Positions 24,927 through 32,713 of a stretch of DNA of 64,000 nt are shown here, in pieces. This DNA comes from Rikenella microfusus DSM 15922 (GTDB taxonomy: Bacteria; Bacteroidota; Bacteroidia; Bacteroidales; Rikenellaceae). The translations under genes and the position numbers were made by a program. Under the pieces are notes generated by a model, which was given only the letters and a program-made list of their open reading frames with translations, did not search any database and was not told where the DNA came from. The number at the start of each line of letters is the position of its first letter. The stretch's first letter is position 1. The DNA lies in contig NZ_KE386488.1 in assembly GCF_000427365.1 (NCBI RefSeq), forward strand, positions 1,399,882 through 1,463,881. Direction: 5' to 3'.

Positions 24927-26150
24927 TTATTTCCGCCGGTAGATATAGACTTCGCAGCCGTGCGCCGGCAGAGTGCCGCGAACGATTCCCTTTTTCGATA
25001 CCCTGCCTGTCCAGGCGTTCGTCGCATCGGCCGGGTAGAGGATATCCGCATCCTTTACCGGATCGAACGTGAAATCTTTCGGCGTCTCCGAACGGTTGAA
25101 GACACAGATCGCCACTCCGTCTTTCAGCTCCTTGCGCAGGTATTGCAGGTCGTCCGAACGCAGGAACGTGTACCCTTGCCGTCCCAGCGAGTCCTGATCC
25201 ACGGCGATCAGGTGCTTGTTCGTCAAAAGCTTCCGGGTGAAGTCCGACATGTCCCGAAGATCGTTGTTCACGATCAGCGGCGCCGCCAGCATGCACCACA
25301 ATGCAAAATGGGTCTTGTATTCTTCGTCCGTGCAGCCCGCGAAACGCTTGTCCGGCGACGAGGATTTACCCTTGCCGTAAAGACCGACCATCAGCAAGTC
25401 CGGATCGTTCCAGGCACCCGGCCCCGCATATCGTTCCAGTCCGTCCTGCGTGTCGAAAATATCCATGATGCCGACCAGATCGTGGTCGCCCGAATGCCAA
25501 CTGTCCCGCGAATCGTAGGTCGTGCGCCACAGGTGCCCGCCAGCAGCCTTGGCCCATAACCACGGGCTGCGGCCGCCCCACTCGCAGATGGCATAGACGA
25601 TCGGTTTGCCGGTCGCTTTCAGGGCGTCGCCCATCTTTTTGTAGCGGGTGAAAGCCGTCGTGCGGTCTTTCGGGGCATGGCAGTAATCGTACTTCAGGTA
25701 ATCGATTCCCCAATCGGCGAAAGTCTGCGCGTCCAGTTCTTCGAAACCGAGGCTGCCCGTTACGCCTGCGCATGTCAGCTCGGCGGCGTCGGAATAGATG
25801 CCTAATTTCAGCCCTTTCCCGTGCACGTAATCGGCCAGCGCTTTCATGCCGTGGGGAAAACGTACCGGATCGGGGAAAAGCCGGTTCTTGGTGTCCCGGC
25901 CGCCTACCCAGTAGTCGTCGATGATAATATAGCGGTAACCCGCGTCGCGCATGCCGGTCGAAACCATAGCGTCGGCGATTTCGCGGATCAGCGAGTCGCT
26001 GACCTCCCATTCGAATTGGTTCCAACTGTTCCAGCCCATCGGCGGGGTCAGAGCGAGCGTGTCCGCCGGGGTGGGTTCGCGTTGCGCCAGTGCGGAACCG
26101 TTTCCTGCTACGCAGAACAAAGCCGCGGCCATCCAGAGTTTCAGTTTCAT
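24927..26150 (-). CDS. Alpha-galactosidase, GH27
   Basis: The 407-residue secreted or periplasmic enzyme removes alpha-linked galactose (or possibly alpha-N-acetylgalactosamine). It has a signal peptide to about residue 22. The GH27 barrel opens LALTPPMGWNSWNQFE. The nucleophile is D155 in YLKYDYC, and the acid/base is D249 in GAWNDPDLLMVG. A C-terminal beta domain follows from about 320. The promoter box TATCTTTG is at 26188-26181. The gene is divergent from the nitroreductase. No SusC/D pair or regulator is adjacent, so it is not part of a typical polysaccharide locus. Confidence 0.95.
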   Translation of the reverse strand: MKLKLWMAAALFCVAGNGSALAQREPTPADTLALTPPMGWNSWNQFEWEVSDSLIREIADAMVSTGMRDAGYRYIIIDDYWVGGRDTKNRLFPDPVRFPHGMKALADYVHGKGLKLGIYSDAAELTCAGVTGSLGFEELDAQTFADWGIDYLKYDYCHAPKDRTTAFTRYKKMGDALKATGKPIVYAICEWGGRSPWLWAKAAGGHLWRTTYDSRDSWHSGDHDLVGIMDIFDTQDGLERYAGPGAWNDPDLLMVGLYGKGKSSSPDKRFAGCTDEEYKTHFALWCMLAAPLIVNNDLRDMSDFTRKLLTNKHLIAVDQDSLGRQGYTFLRSDDLQYLRKELKDGVAICVFNRSETPKDFTFDPVKDADILYPADATNAWTGRVSKKGIVRGTLPAHGCEVYIYRRK

Positions 26151-26180
26151 AATCGGGTGTTGAAAGTTTGTCTGTCTCTA

Positions 26181-26188
26181 CAAAGATA
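26181..26188 (-). promoter_or_regulatory. -7 box of the GH27 gene
   Basis: TATCTTTG on the minus strand matches the consensus, 30 bases before the ATG. The usual TTG is not present upstream. Confidence 0.55.
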
Positions 26189-26220
26189 GTATTTTGGCTC
26201 GACTCTTGCAGTGTACCGTA

Positions 26221-26246
26221 AACGACCGGACTAATGTACGGTCGTT
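26221..26246 (+). promoter_or_regulatory. Possible operator before the nitroreductase gene
   Basis: An inverted repeat AACGACCG-N10-CGGTCGTT ends 13 bases before the nitroreductase ATG. Its dyad symmetry and spacing fit a dimeric helix-turn-helix regulator (TetR- or HxlR-like); it could also act on the divergent GH27 promoter. No regulator gene is adjacent, so this rests on symmetry alone. Confidence 0.4.
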
Positions 26247-26259
26247 AAATCAGGAAATT

Positions 26260-26835
26260 ATGAAAATCGATCAGATTGAACTCGGGGCTCCCGACTTTTC
26301 CCGTGCGGGAACGTTGCACGAAGCATTGCAGGGCCGCCGTTCGGAACGTGAATTCAAAACGGATAAGCTGTCTCTGGGCCATTTGTCCGGCGTATTGTGG
26401 TCGGCTTACGGAGTGAACCGCGAAGATGGCAAACGGACGGCCCCTTCTGCCATGGCGTTGTATCCGATGGATGTTTATGCCGTACTGCCGGAAGCGGTTT
26501 ATCATTATGTTCCGGAGCACCATTTGCTGGAGCTTGTCGCCGAGGGGGATTTCCGCGAATTGGCCGGCGTGCAGGATTATGTCTATACGGCGCCGCTCAA
26601 TTTGTTGTATATCGCCAATACGGGACGTTATACCGGCTCGCCGCTGTCGCCGGAGATGTATCTTTTTCTGGCGGGCATCGACGCGGGACACATGAGCGAG
26701 AACGTGTACCTTTATTGCGCGTCGCAGGGATTGAAAGTGGTGGTGCGGGTCGGTGCCAGGGTCGATGAGCTGATGCGGGCGTTGATGCTGGATACGGGCC
26801 GCCGTTTCATCTTGGCGCAAACGGTCGGCTATTGA
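26260..26835 (+). CDS. Nitroreductase-family (SagB/ThcOx-like) oxidoreductase
   Basis: The 191-residue product fits an FMN-dependent nitroreductase-fold enzyme: LHEALQGRRSEREFKTDKLSLGHLSGVLWSAYG is the N-terminal FMN-binding pattern (an R-R-S-x-R motif), and a GHMSENVYLYCASQGLKVVVR segment is the typical late helix. It appears to lack a signal peptide. The ATG at 26260 (MKIDQIELG) is chosen over one 22 codons earlier, which would span the possible operator. It may form an operon with the SDR gene 28 bases downstream. The substrate is unknown. Confidence 0.88.
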   Translation: MKIDQIELGAPDFSRAGTLHEALQGRRSEREFKTDKLSLGHLSGVLWSAYGVNREDGKRTAPSAMALYPMDVYAVLPEAVYHYVPEHHLLELVAEGDFRELAGVQDYVYTAPLNLLYIANTGRYTGSPLSPEMYLFLAGIDAGHMSENVYLYCASQGLKVVVRVGARVDELMRALMLDTGRRFILAQTVGY

Positions 26836-26863
26836 CGGCCGGTACGGTGAAAATATTCGCAGT

Positions 26864-27514
26864 ATGAAGCAGGTCGTGATTATCGGGGCGAGCGGTTTCG
26901 TCGGCTCTGCTCTGCTGGATGAGGCGCTGGAACGGGGCTGGCAGGTGAAAGCGTTGGTGCGCAATGCCGGCAAGATACGCCGTCGGGGGCCGGAACTGAA
27001 GGTCGTCGAAACGGACGTGACGGACGAAGGCAAATTGGAAAGATTGGTTCGCGGAGCGGGGGCGGTTATCAGCGCGTTCAATCCGGGATGGTCGAATCCG
27101 GATATTTACGAGGAGACGTTGCAGGGGTATCGGACGATTATCGAAGGGGTGCGCCGTTCGGGCGTGAAACGTTTGCTGGTGGTCGGCGGCGCGGGGAGCC
27201 TTTTCGTGCGGCCCGGCGTGCGGGTATTGGACGGCCCTATGCCGGAACGGATATTGCCGGGTGTGAAGTCGCTGGCGCAGGTCTATTATGATTTGCTGAT
27301 GCCGGAGACGGAGCTGGACTGGATTTTCCTTTCGCCGTCGGCGGATTTGACGGCCGGCGGCAGGACGGCGAAGTTCCGCCTGGGCAAGGACGACCTGTTG
27401 GTGGACGCTGCGACGGGCAGGAGTCATATCTCGGTGCAGGATTATGCAGTGGCGATGATCGACGAGCTGGAGGAGCCGCAGCACCATCGCGAGCGTTTTA
27501 CGGTAGGGTATTAA
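26864..27514 (+). CDS. NAD(P)-binding atypical SDR (YwnB-like)
   Basis: A 216-residue single-domain Rossmann protein with VVIIGASGFVGSALLDEALERG as the dinucleotide loop and VISAFNPGW and LLVVGGAGSLFV as the later strands. It lacks the YxxxK pair of classical SDRs, as is usual in this NAD(P)H-binding, flavin-reductase-like group. It lies 28 bases after the nitroreductase gene; a flavin-linked redox pair is plausible but inferred. A strong hairpin follows. Confidence 0.87.
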   Translation: MKQVVIIGASGFVGSALLDEALERGWQVKALVRNAGKIRRRGPELKVVETDVTDEGKLERLVRGAGAVISAFNPGWSNPDIYEETLQGYRTIIEGVRRSGVKRLLVVGGAGSLFVRPGVRVLDGPMPERILPGVKSLAQVYYDLLMPETELDWIFLSPSADLTAGGRTAKFRLGKDDLLVDAATGRSHISVQDYAVAMIDELEEPQHHRERFTVGY

Positions 27515-27542
27515 GCTCGTCGCGTGCCCCGGAATAAAATAT

Positions 27543-27592
27543 GCCGCGGGCTTTATGCCGTAACGATTGAGAAACGGCATAAAGCCCGCGGC
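27543..27592. terminator. Bidirectional terminator between SDR and GH57 genes
   Basis: A perfect 19-bp stem beginning GCCGCGGGCTTTATGCCGT with a 12-base loop. It lies between convergent genes, 28 bases after the SDR stop. A short T-rich tail follows on the plus strand (GGATTGTTTTG). Confidence 0.8.
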
Positions 27593-27706
27593 GGATTGTT
27601 TTGAAACGTAAAAAGCGTCCGGCCGGGTCCGGTGTCCGTACGGTAGATTATCTTCCGTATGGTATCCGTGATGGGAATCGCTTCCGCCCGGCGCCCGGGC
27701 GGAAAA

Positions 27707-28894
27707 TTATCCCACCCGGTGTTCTACTTCCCGTTTGAAGTCGCTGAAGACGTTCATGTAATTCATGAAAGCGGCATAGGGCGAATCGTAGGGGTTGAAA
27801 TAGCTGTGCACGTCTCCGTCGGAGAACCATTTCGTGCACATGTAGTAGAAATGGTCGGACGATTGCAGGGCGTACCATACCCGCGTCATGTCGGGGTCGT
27901 TCAGGCGGTAGATCTTGTCCTGTAACGAGTAGAGTTTGCTGAACGCCTCGTCTTGCAGTTCGTTGCCCAGCCAGGCCGTGATGTCGCGTTCTTCGTCGGC
28001 CCACGAAATGGGGTGCGGCACGTGGAGCACGGCTACCGGTTCGTGCGTGGCCGCGATCTGACTCGGCGTGCGCAGTCGCAGGTCGGGGTGTTTCACTGCA
28101 CGGGTGAAGAATTGCTCCATGAATTCGAAAATGCCGGTGTCGCGTTTCTGGTGTTCGCCGAAAGTCTCGTAGTCCATGAACAGGTTGATGATCTCCCCTT
28201 CCTGGTCCAGAATCCATTCGATGTATTTGTCGGCGGTCAGCGGCCAGCCGTCCCAGTTCCGGTCGGAGAACCGGAAAGCGATGTCGTCGCTCAGGCGGAA
28301 GTTGCGTAGCAGCAGTTTCTGTTCCTGTTTGATCGCATTGGCATAGATGAAGTTTGGGCTTTTCCACCCCAGGATGTGTTTCGCCCCTTCGGTCAGCAGG
28401 GTGTGGTAACCCAGATTGTAGGCCATTTCGCCGATGCCGTCGCTGTAAATCAGCTCGGTGTTGCGGAAAGTGGCCGGCCGCACGCCGAACAGCTCTTCCA
28501 TCGTGTCCGCGTGCAGTCTCACCTGCCGTTCGAACTCCTCTTTGCTGGTGAGCGACGCCAGCGAGTGGGCGTAGGTTTCGGCCAGAAATTCCACCGCGCC
28601 GCTTTGCGCCAGCTCGCGGAAACTGTCGATCACCTCCGGCGCGTAGAGCTTGAACTGTTCGATGGCGATGCCGGAAATCGAGAACGATACCCGCATGTTT
28701 TCGGCCCCGTGTTCCCGGATCATCTTCAGCAGCAGCTGGTTCATGGGCAGGTAGCACGCTGCGGCGACTTTCTGGAGAATGCTCCGGTTGAGGAAGTCGT
28801 CGAAATAAAAGTGATCTTTGCCCATGTTGAAGAACCGGTATTTCTTCAGTCGGAACGGTTGGTGTACCTGAAAGTATAGGTTGAGGTTTTTCAT
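27707..28894 (-). CDS. Glycoside hydrolase family 57
   Basis: The 395-residue cytosolic enzyme belongs to GH57 (alpha-amylase, 4-alpha-glucanotransferase or related). Family motifs appear in order: FQVHQPFRLKKY at the N terminus, the nucleophile glutamate in FRNTELIYSDGIGEMAY, and the catalytic aspartate in LFMDYETFGEHQ. The ATG at 28894 (MKNLNLYFQVHQPFR) is preferred to one 12 codons earlier. It is the last gene of a GDE-GT4-GH57 operon, with 70 bases between it and the GT4 gene. It probably trims or transfers alpha-1,4-glucan chains of glycogen. Confidence 0.93.
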   Translation of the reverse strand: MKNLNLYFQVHQPFRLKKYRFFNMGKDHFYFDDFLNRSILQKVAAACYLPMNQLLLKMIREHGAENMRVSFSISGIAIEQFKLYAPEVIDSFRELAQSGAVEFLAETYAHSLASLTSKEEFERQVRLHADTMEELFGVRPATFRNTELIYSDGIGEMAYNLGYHTLLTEGAKHILGWKSPNFIYANAIKQEQKLLLRNFRLSDDIAFRFSDRNWDGWPLTADKYIEWILDQEGEIINLFMDYETFGEHQKRDTGIFEFMEQFFTRAVKHPDLRLRTPSQIAATHEPVAVLHVPHPISWADEERDITAWLGNELQDEAFSKLYSLQDKIYRLNDPDMTRVWYALQSSDHFYYMCTKWFSDGDVHSYFNPYDSPYAAFMNYMNVFSDFKREVEHRVG

Positions 28895-28964
28895 ATGCTG
28901 TTTAGGTTGAGTATTCGGTTGTGTCGTCAAGGGTTCGGATATGGTGCGAGGTTGAAAAAACGGG

Positions 28965-30257
28965 TTATTCCGTTACGGCTTTATAAACGTCCAGCACGTG
29001 TCTGGCGGCGTTGTCCCATTTGAGGGTGGTGACCTCTTCCTGGCCTTTGGTGATGAACATGTTATGCAGCGCCGGATAGGTCACGAGACTGTATATGGCG
29101 TCCGCCATCGCGTCCACGTCCCAGTAGTCCACTTTGACGGCGTGGGTCAGCACTTCGGCTACGCCGGACTGTTTCGATATGATGACCGGCACGTTGGACT
29201 TCATCGCTTCGAGAGGAGAGATGCCGAACGGTTCGGATACGGACGGCATGATATAGACGTCGCTCAGTTCGAACATGCGCCGCACTTCGTCCCCTTTGAG
29301 GAAGCCGGTGAAGTGGAACCGGTCGGAGATGCCCAGCTTGGCCACGCGCCGCACGACGTGGTTGAGCATGTCGCCGCTTCCGGCCATCACGAACCGCACG
29401 TTGGGCAACCGTTTGAGCACTTTGGCCGCCGCTTCGACGAAGTAGTCCGGCCCTTTCTGGTAGGTGATGCGGCCCAGGAAAGTCACGATCTTGTCGTCCA
29501 CGCCGCGTTCTTCTTCCGGCCCTTCGTGGGCTTTGAACCGTACGCCGTTGTGTACGGTCACTACTTTGTCCGGGGCGATGCCGTATTTTTCGATCACGAT
29601 GTTCCGCGTGAGGTTGCTCACCGCCATGACCCGGTCGGCCGCCGCCATTCCGGTCCGCTCGATGTTGTAGACCACCGTGTTGATGTTTTCGCCGCTGCGG
29701 TCGAATTCGGTCGCGTGCATGTGTACGACCAGCGGTTTGCCGCTCACCCGTTTGGCCGCTATTCCCGCGTAGTAGGTGAGCCAGTCGTGGGCGTGGATCA
29801 CGTCGAACTGCCCTTCCATCTCTTTGGCGACCTGGGCCGCCACCATCGCGTACCGGGCCACCTCTTCCATCAGGTTGGCGCCGTATTTGCCGCTGAAGTT
29901 ATAGCGTTGTTTCCAGATGTCCTGCGGTATGCCGGGGCGTTTCTCGTGCCGGAATTCGTTCCATTCGTTCGCGTATTCCTCCGGACTGAGATAGGGCACC
30001 ATGTTGGAGTTGATCCGGATGAAAGTAAGTTGTTTCCAAAGGTCTTCTTCGGTTTCCAGCGTCCCGTAGGGCGCTTCGACCTCCGATGCGTTTCTGATCT
30101 GTAAGAATCGCTGGTCTTCGTCGCCATAGGCTTTCGGCACCACGAAAATCACCTTCACGCCCAGCTTGGCCAGCCCGCGCGTCAGTCCGTAGCATGCAGT
30201 TCCCAGCCCCCCGGCGATATGTGGGGGGAATTCCCAGCCGAACATTAAAACTCTCAT
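28965..30257 (-). CDS. GT4/GT5-like glycosyltransferase of the glycogen cluster
   Basis: A 430-residue GT-B enzyme. The N-terminal donor-site loop WEFPPHIAGGLGTACYGL resembles glycogen synthases. VIHAHDWLTYYAG follows near 165-180, then a C-terminal nucleotide-sugar domain with FLGRITYQKGPDYFVEA and the E-x7-E motif SEPFGISPLEAMKSNVPV. Bacteroidota members between GDE and GH57 genes are usually called glycogen synthases; whether it adds glucose to glycogen or makes another alpha-glucan is not decided by sequence. It has no signal peptide. The gap to the GDE gene is 106 bases. Confidence 0.92.
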   Translation of the reverse strand: MRVLMFGWEFPPHIAGGLGTACYGLTRGLAKLGVKVIFVVPKAYGDEDQRFLQIRNASEVEAPYGTLETEEDLWKQLTFIRINSNMVPYLSPEEYANEWNEFRHEKRPGIPQDIWKQRYNFSGKYGANLMEEVARYAMVAAQVAKEMEGQFDVIHAHDWLTYYAGIAAKRVSGKPLVVHMHATEFDRSGENINTVVYNIERTGMAAADRVMAVSNLTRNIVIEKYGIAPDKVVTVHNGVRFKAHEGPEEERGVDDKIVTFLGRITYQKGPDYFVEAAAKVLKRLPNVRFVMAGSGDMLNHVVRRVAKLGISDRFHFTGFLKGDEVRRMFELSDVYIMPSVSEPFGISPLEAMKSNVPVIISKQSGVAEVLTHAVKVDYWDVDAMADAIYSLVTYPALHNMFITKGQEEVTTLKWDNAARHVLDVYKAVTE

Positions 30258-30363
30258 ATGTACTGGTCCTTTCTTGTTTTCATGGGTAAATGTTTTGTTT
30301 GCTCCGAGGCAAAGTCCGTTATCAAATAGTTCCCGTATAAAGGGGTATCGTTCGAAGAAAGGG

Positions 30364-32361
30364 TTAGCTGTGGCGTTCCGAGTCGCGGATCATGCGGTGT
30401 ATCTGCAACAACGCGGCCACGCTGGGCGCGTAGGAGATCGCTCCGCAGGCTTCGTGGGGCGCGTCGCCGTCGTAGGCTTCGGGCACGGAACCGATCCCGT
30501 AGTTGAGCAGGTCTTCTTCGAAACCGCCGAGCAGCTCTTTGGCCTGCATGAGGTATCCTTTGCCGTAGAGCCGGAATCCGGTACGCACGTAATGTTCCAG
30601 CAACCAGGGGAATACGGTGCCCTGATGCCGGGCCGTGTTGCGGCAGTGTTCGTTGCCGCGGCAGATTCCCTGGTATTGCGGGCTGTTGGGACTGAGGGTC
30701 CTCAGGCCGCGCGGGGTCAGCAGGTAGGTCTCGGTTACCGTGAATATCTTTTGCTGTTCGTATTCGTTCAGCGGCGAATAGGGCAGCGAGCAGGCGATGA
30801 GCATGTTGGGCCGGATGTCGGCGTTCTTCTCGCCGTCGTGGTAAACGTAGTCGGCCAGGTATGGCTGCTGCGGGTTCTGTTCGAGCCAGAAAGTGGCCCG
30901 GAAGTTGTCTTTGATCCGCTCTGGCATTTCGATCCATTCCTTGACGAAGGCGTCGTCGCCGCATACGCCGGCCAGCTCCAGGGTATAGCATACGGCGTTG
31001 TACCACAGGGCATTGACTTCCACGGCGAATCCCGGCCGCCGGGTGACGGGCTGCCCGTCGTTCATGGTGTTCATCCAGGTGAGCGGCCGGCCGGGCATGT
31101 CGGCCCAGATCAGACCGTTGTCGGCCATGTGGATGTAGCGTTCCCGTTCGTCGTCGTACCAGTCCGTTTCGTTTTCGGCCCGGTCGTTCCCCACGCCGTC
31201 CCGGTAGGCGTACAGGATCTCTTTCATCGCTGTCCCGTACCGTGCCCAGATTTCGCTTTTGCCGCCCTGGATGAAACTTTCCAGTTGTTGCAGGGCATGG
31301 AAGAACCACAGCTGGGTGTCGGCGGCGAAGTGGGTGCCGAAAATGCCGTCGTGCAGGCGGTTTTCGACGTGGTAGTCCAAAATCTCAACGCATTGGTCCA
31401 CCATCAGGCTGGGCTGGGTCAGCGTGATACCCGCCAGGGCTATGAAGGTTTCACGGCTGCGGGCGTTGTACCACGGGTATCCGGCTGTCAGCGAGGTGTG
31501 GTTTTCCTTGATGATGAGGAATTGCCGCGCCGAGTGGTAGAGGGCGGGCAGGAATTCGGTCTTGACGGTCCGCCGCGCGATCTCTTCTTCGAAGATGGAT
31601 ACCAGCCGGTCGGGTTGCACTTCGGCGGTGGAACCGGAGAAGATCACGCTTTCGCCGGTGGCGATGTCCATTTCGAAATAGCCGGTCGTCAGCAGGTCTT
31701 CGCGGAACGGGTAACCGCGCCGTTCCTCCTCCAGGTATTCGAAGTTGTGGTACCAGTCGGGCGCCGTTACGAATTTCGCCTCTTTGCTGACCTGCATGTT
31801 GAGCCACGGGAAGCGCGGATAGAGGCGCGATTTGACGCCGCCGGGGATGGGGTAGGATTTCCCGTCCGCTTCCATGTTTTCATGGCTCAGGCCGTGACGC
31901 GAGCGGAACGCGAGGAACGGACGGAGCCTGAGACGGGTGGCCGAACGGGCTTCCAGCAGCGTATAGCGGATCAGCAGCTGTTCCGCGGTGTGCACCCACA
32001 GCATCTCTTTTTTCAGCAGGACGCCCCCGACGCGGTAGATGATGGTCGGCGTGGGGGTGTAGGAAAAGTCCACGATATATTTATGCCCGCGCGGTTCGTA
32101 GATGCCGGGGAAACGGTGTATGGCCAGGTTGAATTCCTGTTCGTGCTGGATCACGGTTTCGTCCAGGGAGGAGAGCAGAACGAAATCTTCGCCTCCCAGC
32201 GTTTCCACCGGGCAGACCATCAGCCCGTGGTATTTCCGCGTGTTGCAGCATACGATGGTGGTGTTCATGTATCCGCCGGCCCGGTTGGTGCTGAGCATTT
32301 CGCGTTGCAGCGAGTATTCGAGGTTGCCTAATGCCTGTTTGTTGAATTGTAATATTGCCAT
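30364..32361 (-). CDS. Bacterial glycogen debranching enzyme (amylo-alpha-1,6-glucosidase)
   Basis: The 665-residue cytosolic enzyme has the two-domain plan of bacterial GDEs: an N-terminal beta domain (about 1-270, REMLSTNRAGGYMNTTIVCCNTRKYHGLMV) and a C-terminal (alpha/alpha)6 barrel (TSLTAGYPWYNARSRETFIAL; later HQGTVFPWLLEHYV). It hydrolyses the alpha-1,6 branches left after chain shortening. It is first in the operon with GT4 and GH57. The 290-base leader region has no strong promoter; the best box is TATATTTA at 32604-32597 (seven of eight). Confidence 0.94.
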   Translation of the reverse strand: MAILQFNKQALGNLEYSLQREMLSTNRAGGYMNTTIVCCNTRKYHGLMVCPVETLGGEDFVLLSSLDETVIQHEQEFNLAIHRFPGIYEPRGHKYIVDFSYTPTPTIIYRVGGVLLKKEMLWVHTAEQLLIRYTLLEARSATRLRLRPFLAFRSRHGLSHENMEADGKSYPIPGGVKSRLYPRFPWLNMQVSKEAKFVTAPDWYHNFEYLEEERRGYPFREDLLTTGYFEMDIATGESVIFSGSTAEVQPDRLVSIFEEEIARRTVKTEFLPALYHSARQFLIIKENHTSLTAGYPWYNARSRETFIALAGITLTQPSLMVDQCVEILDYHVENRLHDGIFGTHFAADTQLWFFHALQQLESFIQGGKSEIWARYGTAMKEILYAYRDGVGNDRAENETDWYDDERERYIHMADNGLIWADMPGRPLTWMNTMNDGQPVTRRPGFAVEVNALWYNAVCYTLELAGVCGDDAFVKEWIEMPERIKDNFRATFWLEQNPQQPYLADYVYHDGEKNADIRPNMLIACSLPYSPLNEYEQQKIFTVTETYLLTPRGLRTLSPNSPQYQGICRGNEHCRNTARHQGTVFPWLLEHYVRTGFRLYGKGYLMQAKELLGGFEEDLLNYGIGSVPEAYDGDAPHEACGAISYAPSVAALLQIHRMIRDSERHS

Positions 32362-32650
32362 AACTGTGTGTCCTGTCTGGTATGTTGTGAGGTTCGGGTG
32401 CTTGTTCGTCCTGTTTTATACGGGGCCTGCGGCTGCGACGGGTAGGGGTGAGTCGGAGAAGCCGCAGGCGGGAATGCTGCGGAATATCGTTAAAATACTT
32501 TATGGGCCTTCCCGGCCGTGCGGGACGGGGAGAGGCGGTAGAAGTACGGGGGAAACGTGATTTAAGAACCGGAATGATCTAAGCGATCGCTCACCGTAAA
32601 TATAGTGTTTTATTTTTTATTTCCGGCGTGTTTTTTACGTTAATTCATGA
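32362..32650 (-). other. Leader region of the glycogen operon
   Basis: There is no gene. It holds an inverted repeat GCCTGCGGC (32425-32433) with GCCGCAGGC (32461-32469) around 27 bases, within the likely 5' leader, and the candidate TATATTTA box at 32604-32597. The hairpin could control translation or stability of the operon; nothing more can be read. Confidence 0.4.
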
Positions 32651-32684
32651 AAAAGGAGAACTTTCTCGAAAAGTTCTCCTTTTA
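32651..32684 (-). terminator. Terminator after recJ
   Basis: A perfect 14-bp stem AAAAGGAGAACTTT with its complement and a 5-base loop, ending in a T-run on both strands. It lies 30 bases beyond the recJ stop. Confidence 0.88.
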
Positions 32685-32713
32685 CGGGTGCCGGCGGCTC
32701 GGATGCGCGGGGT

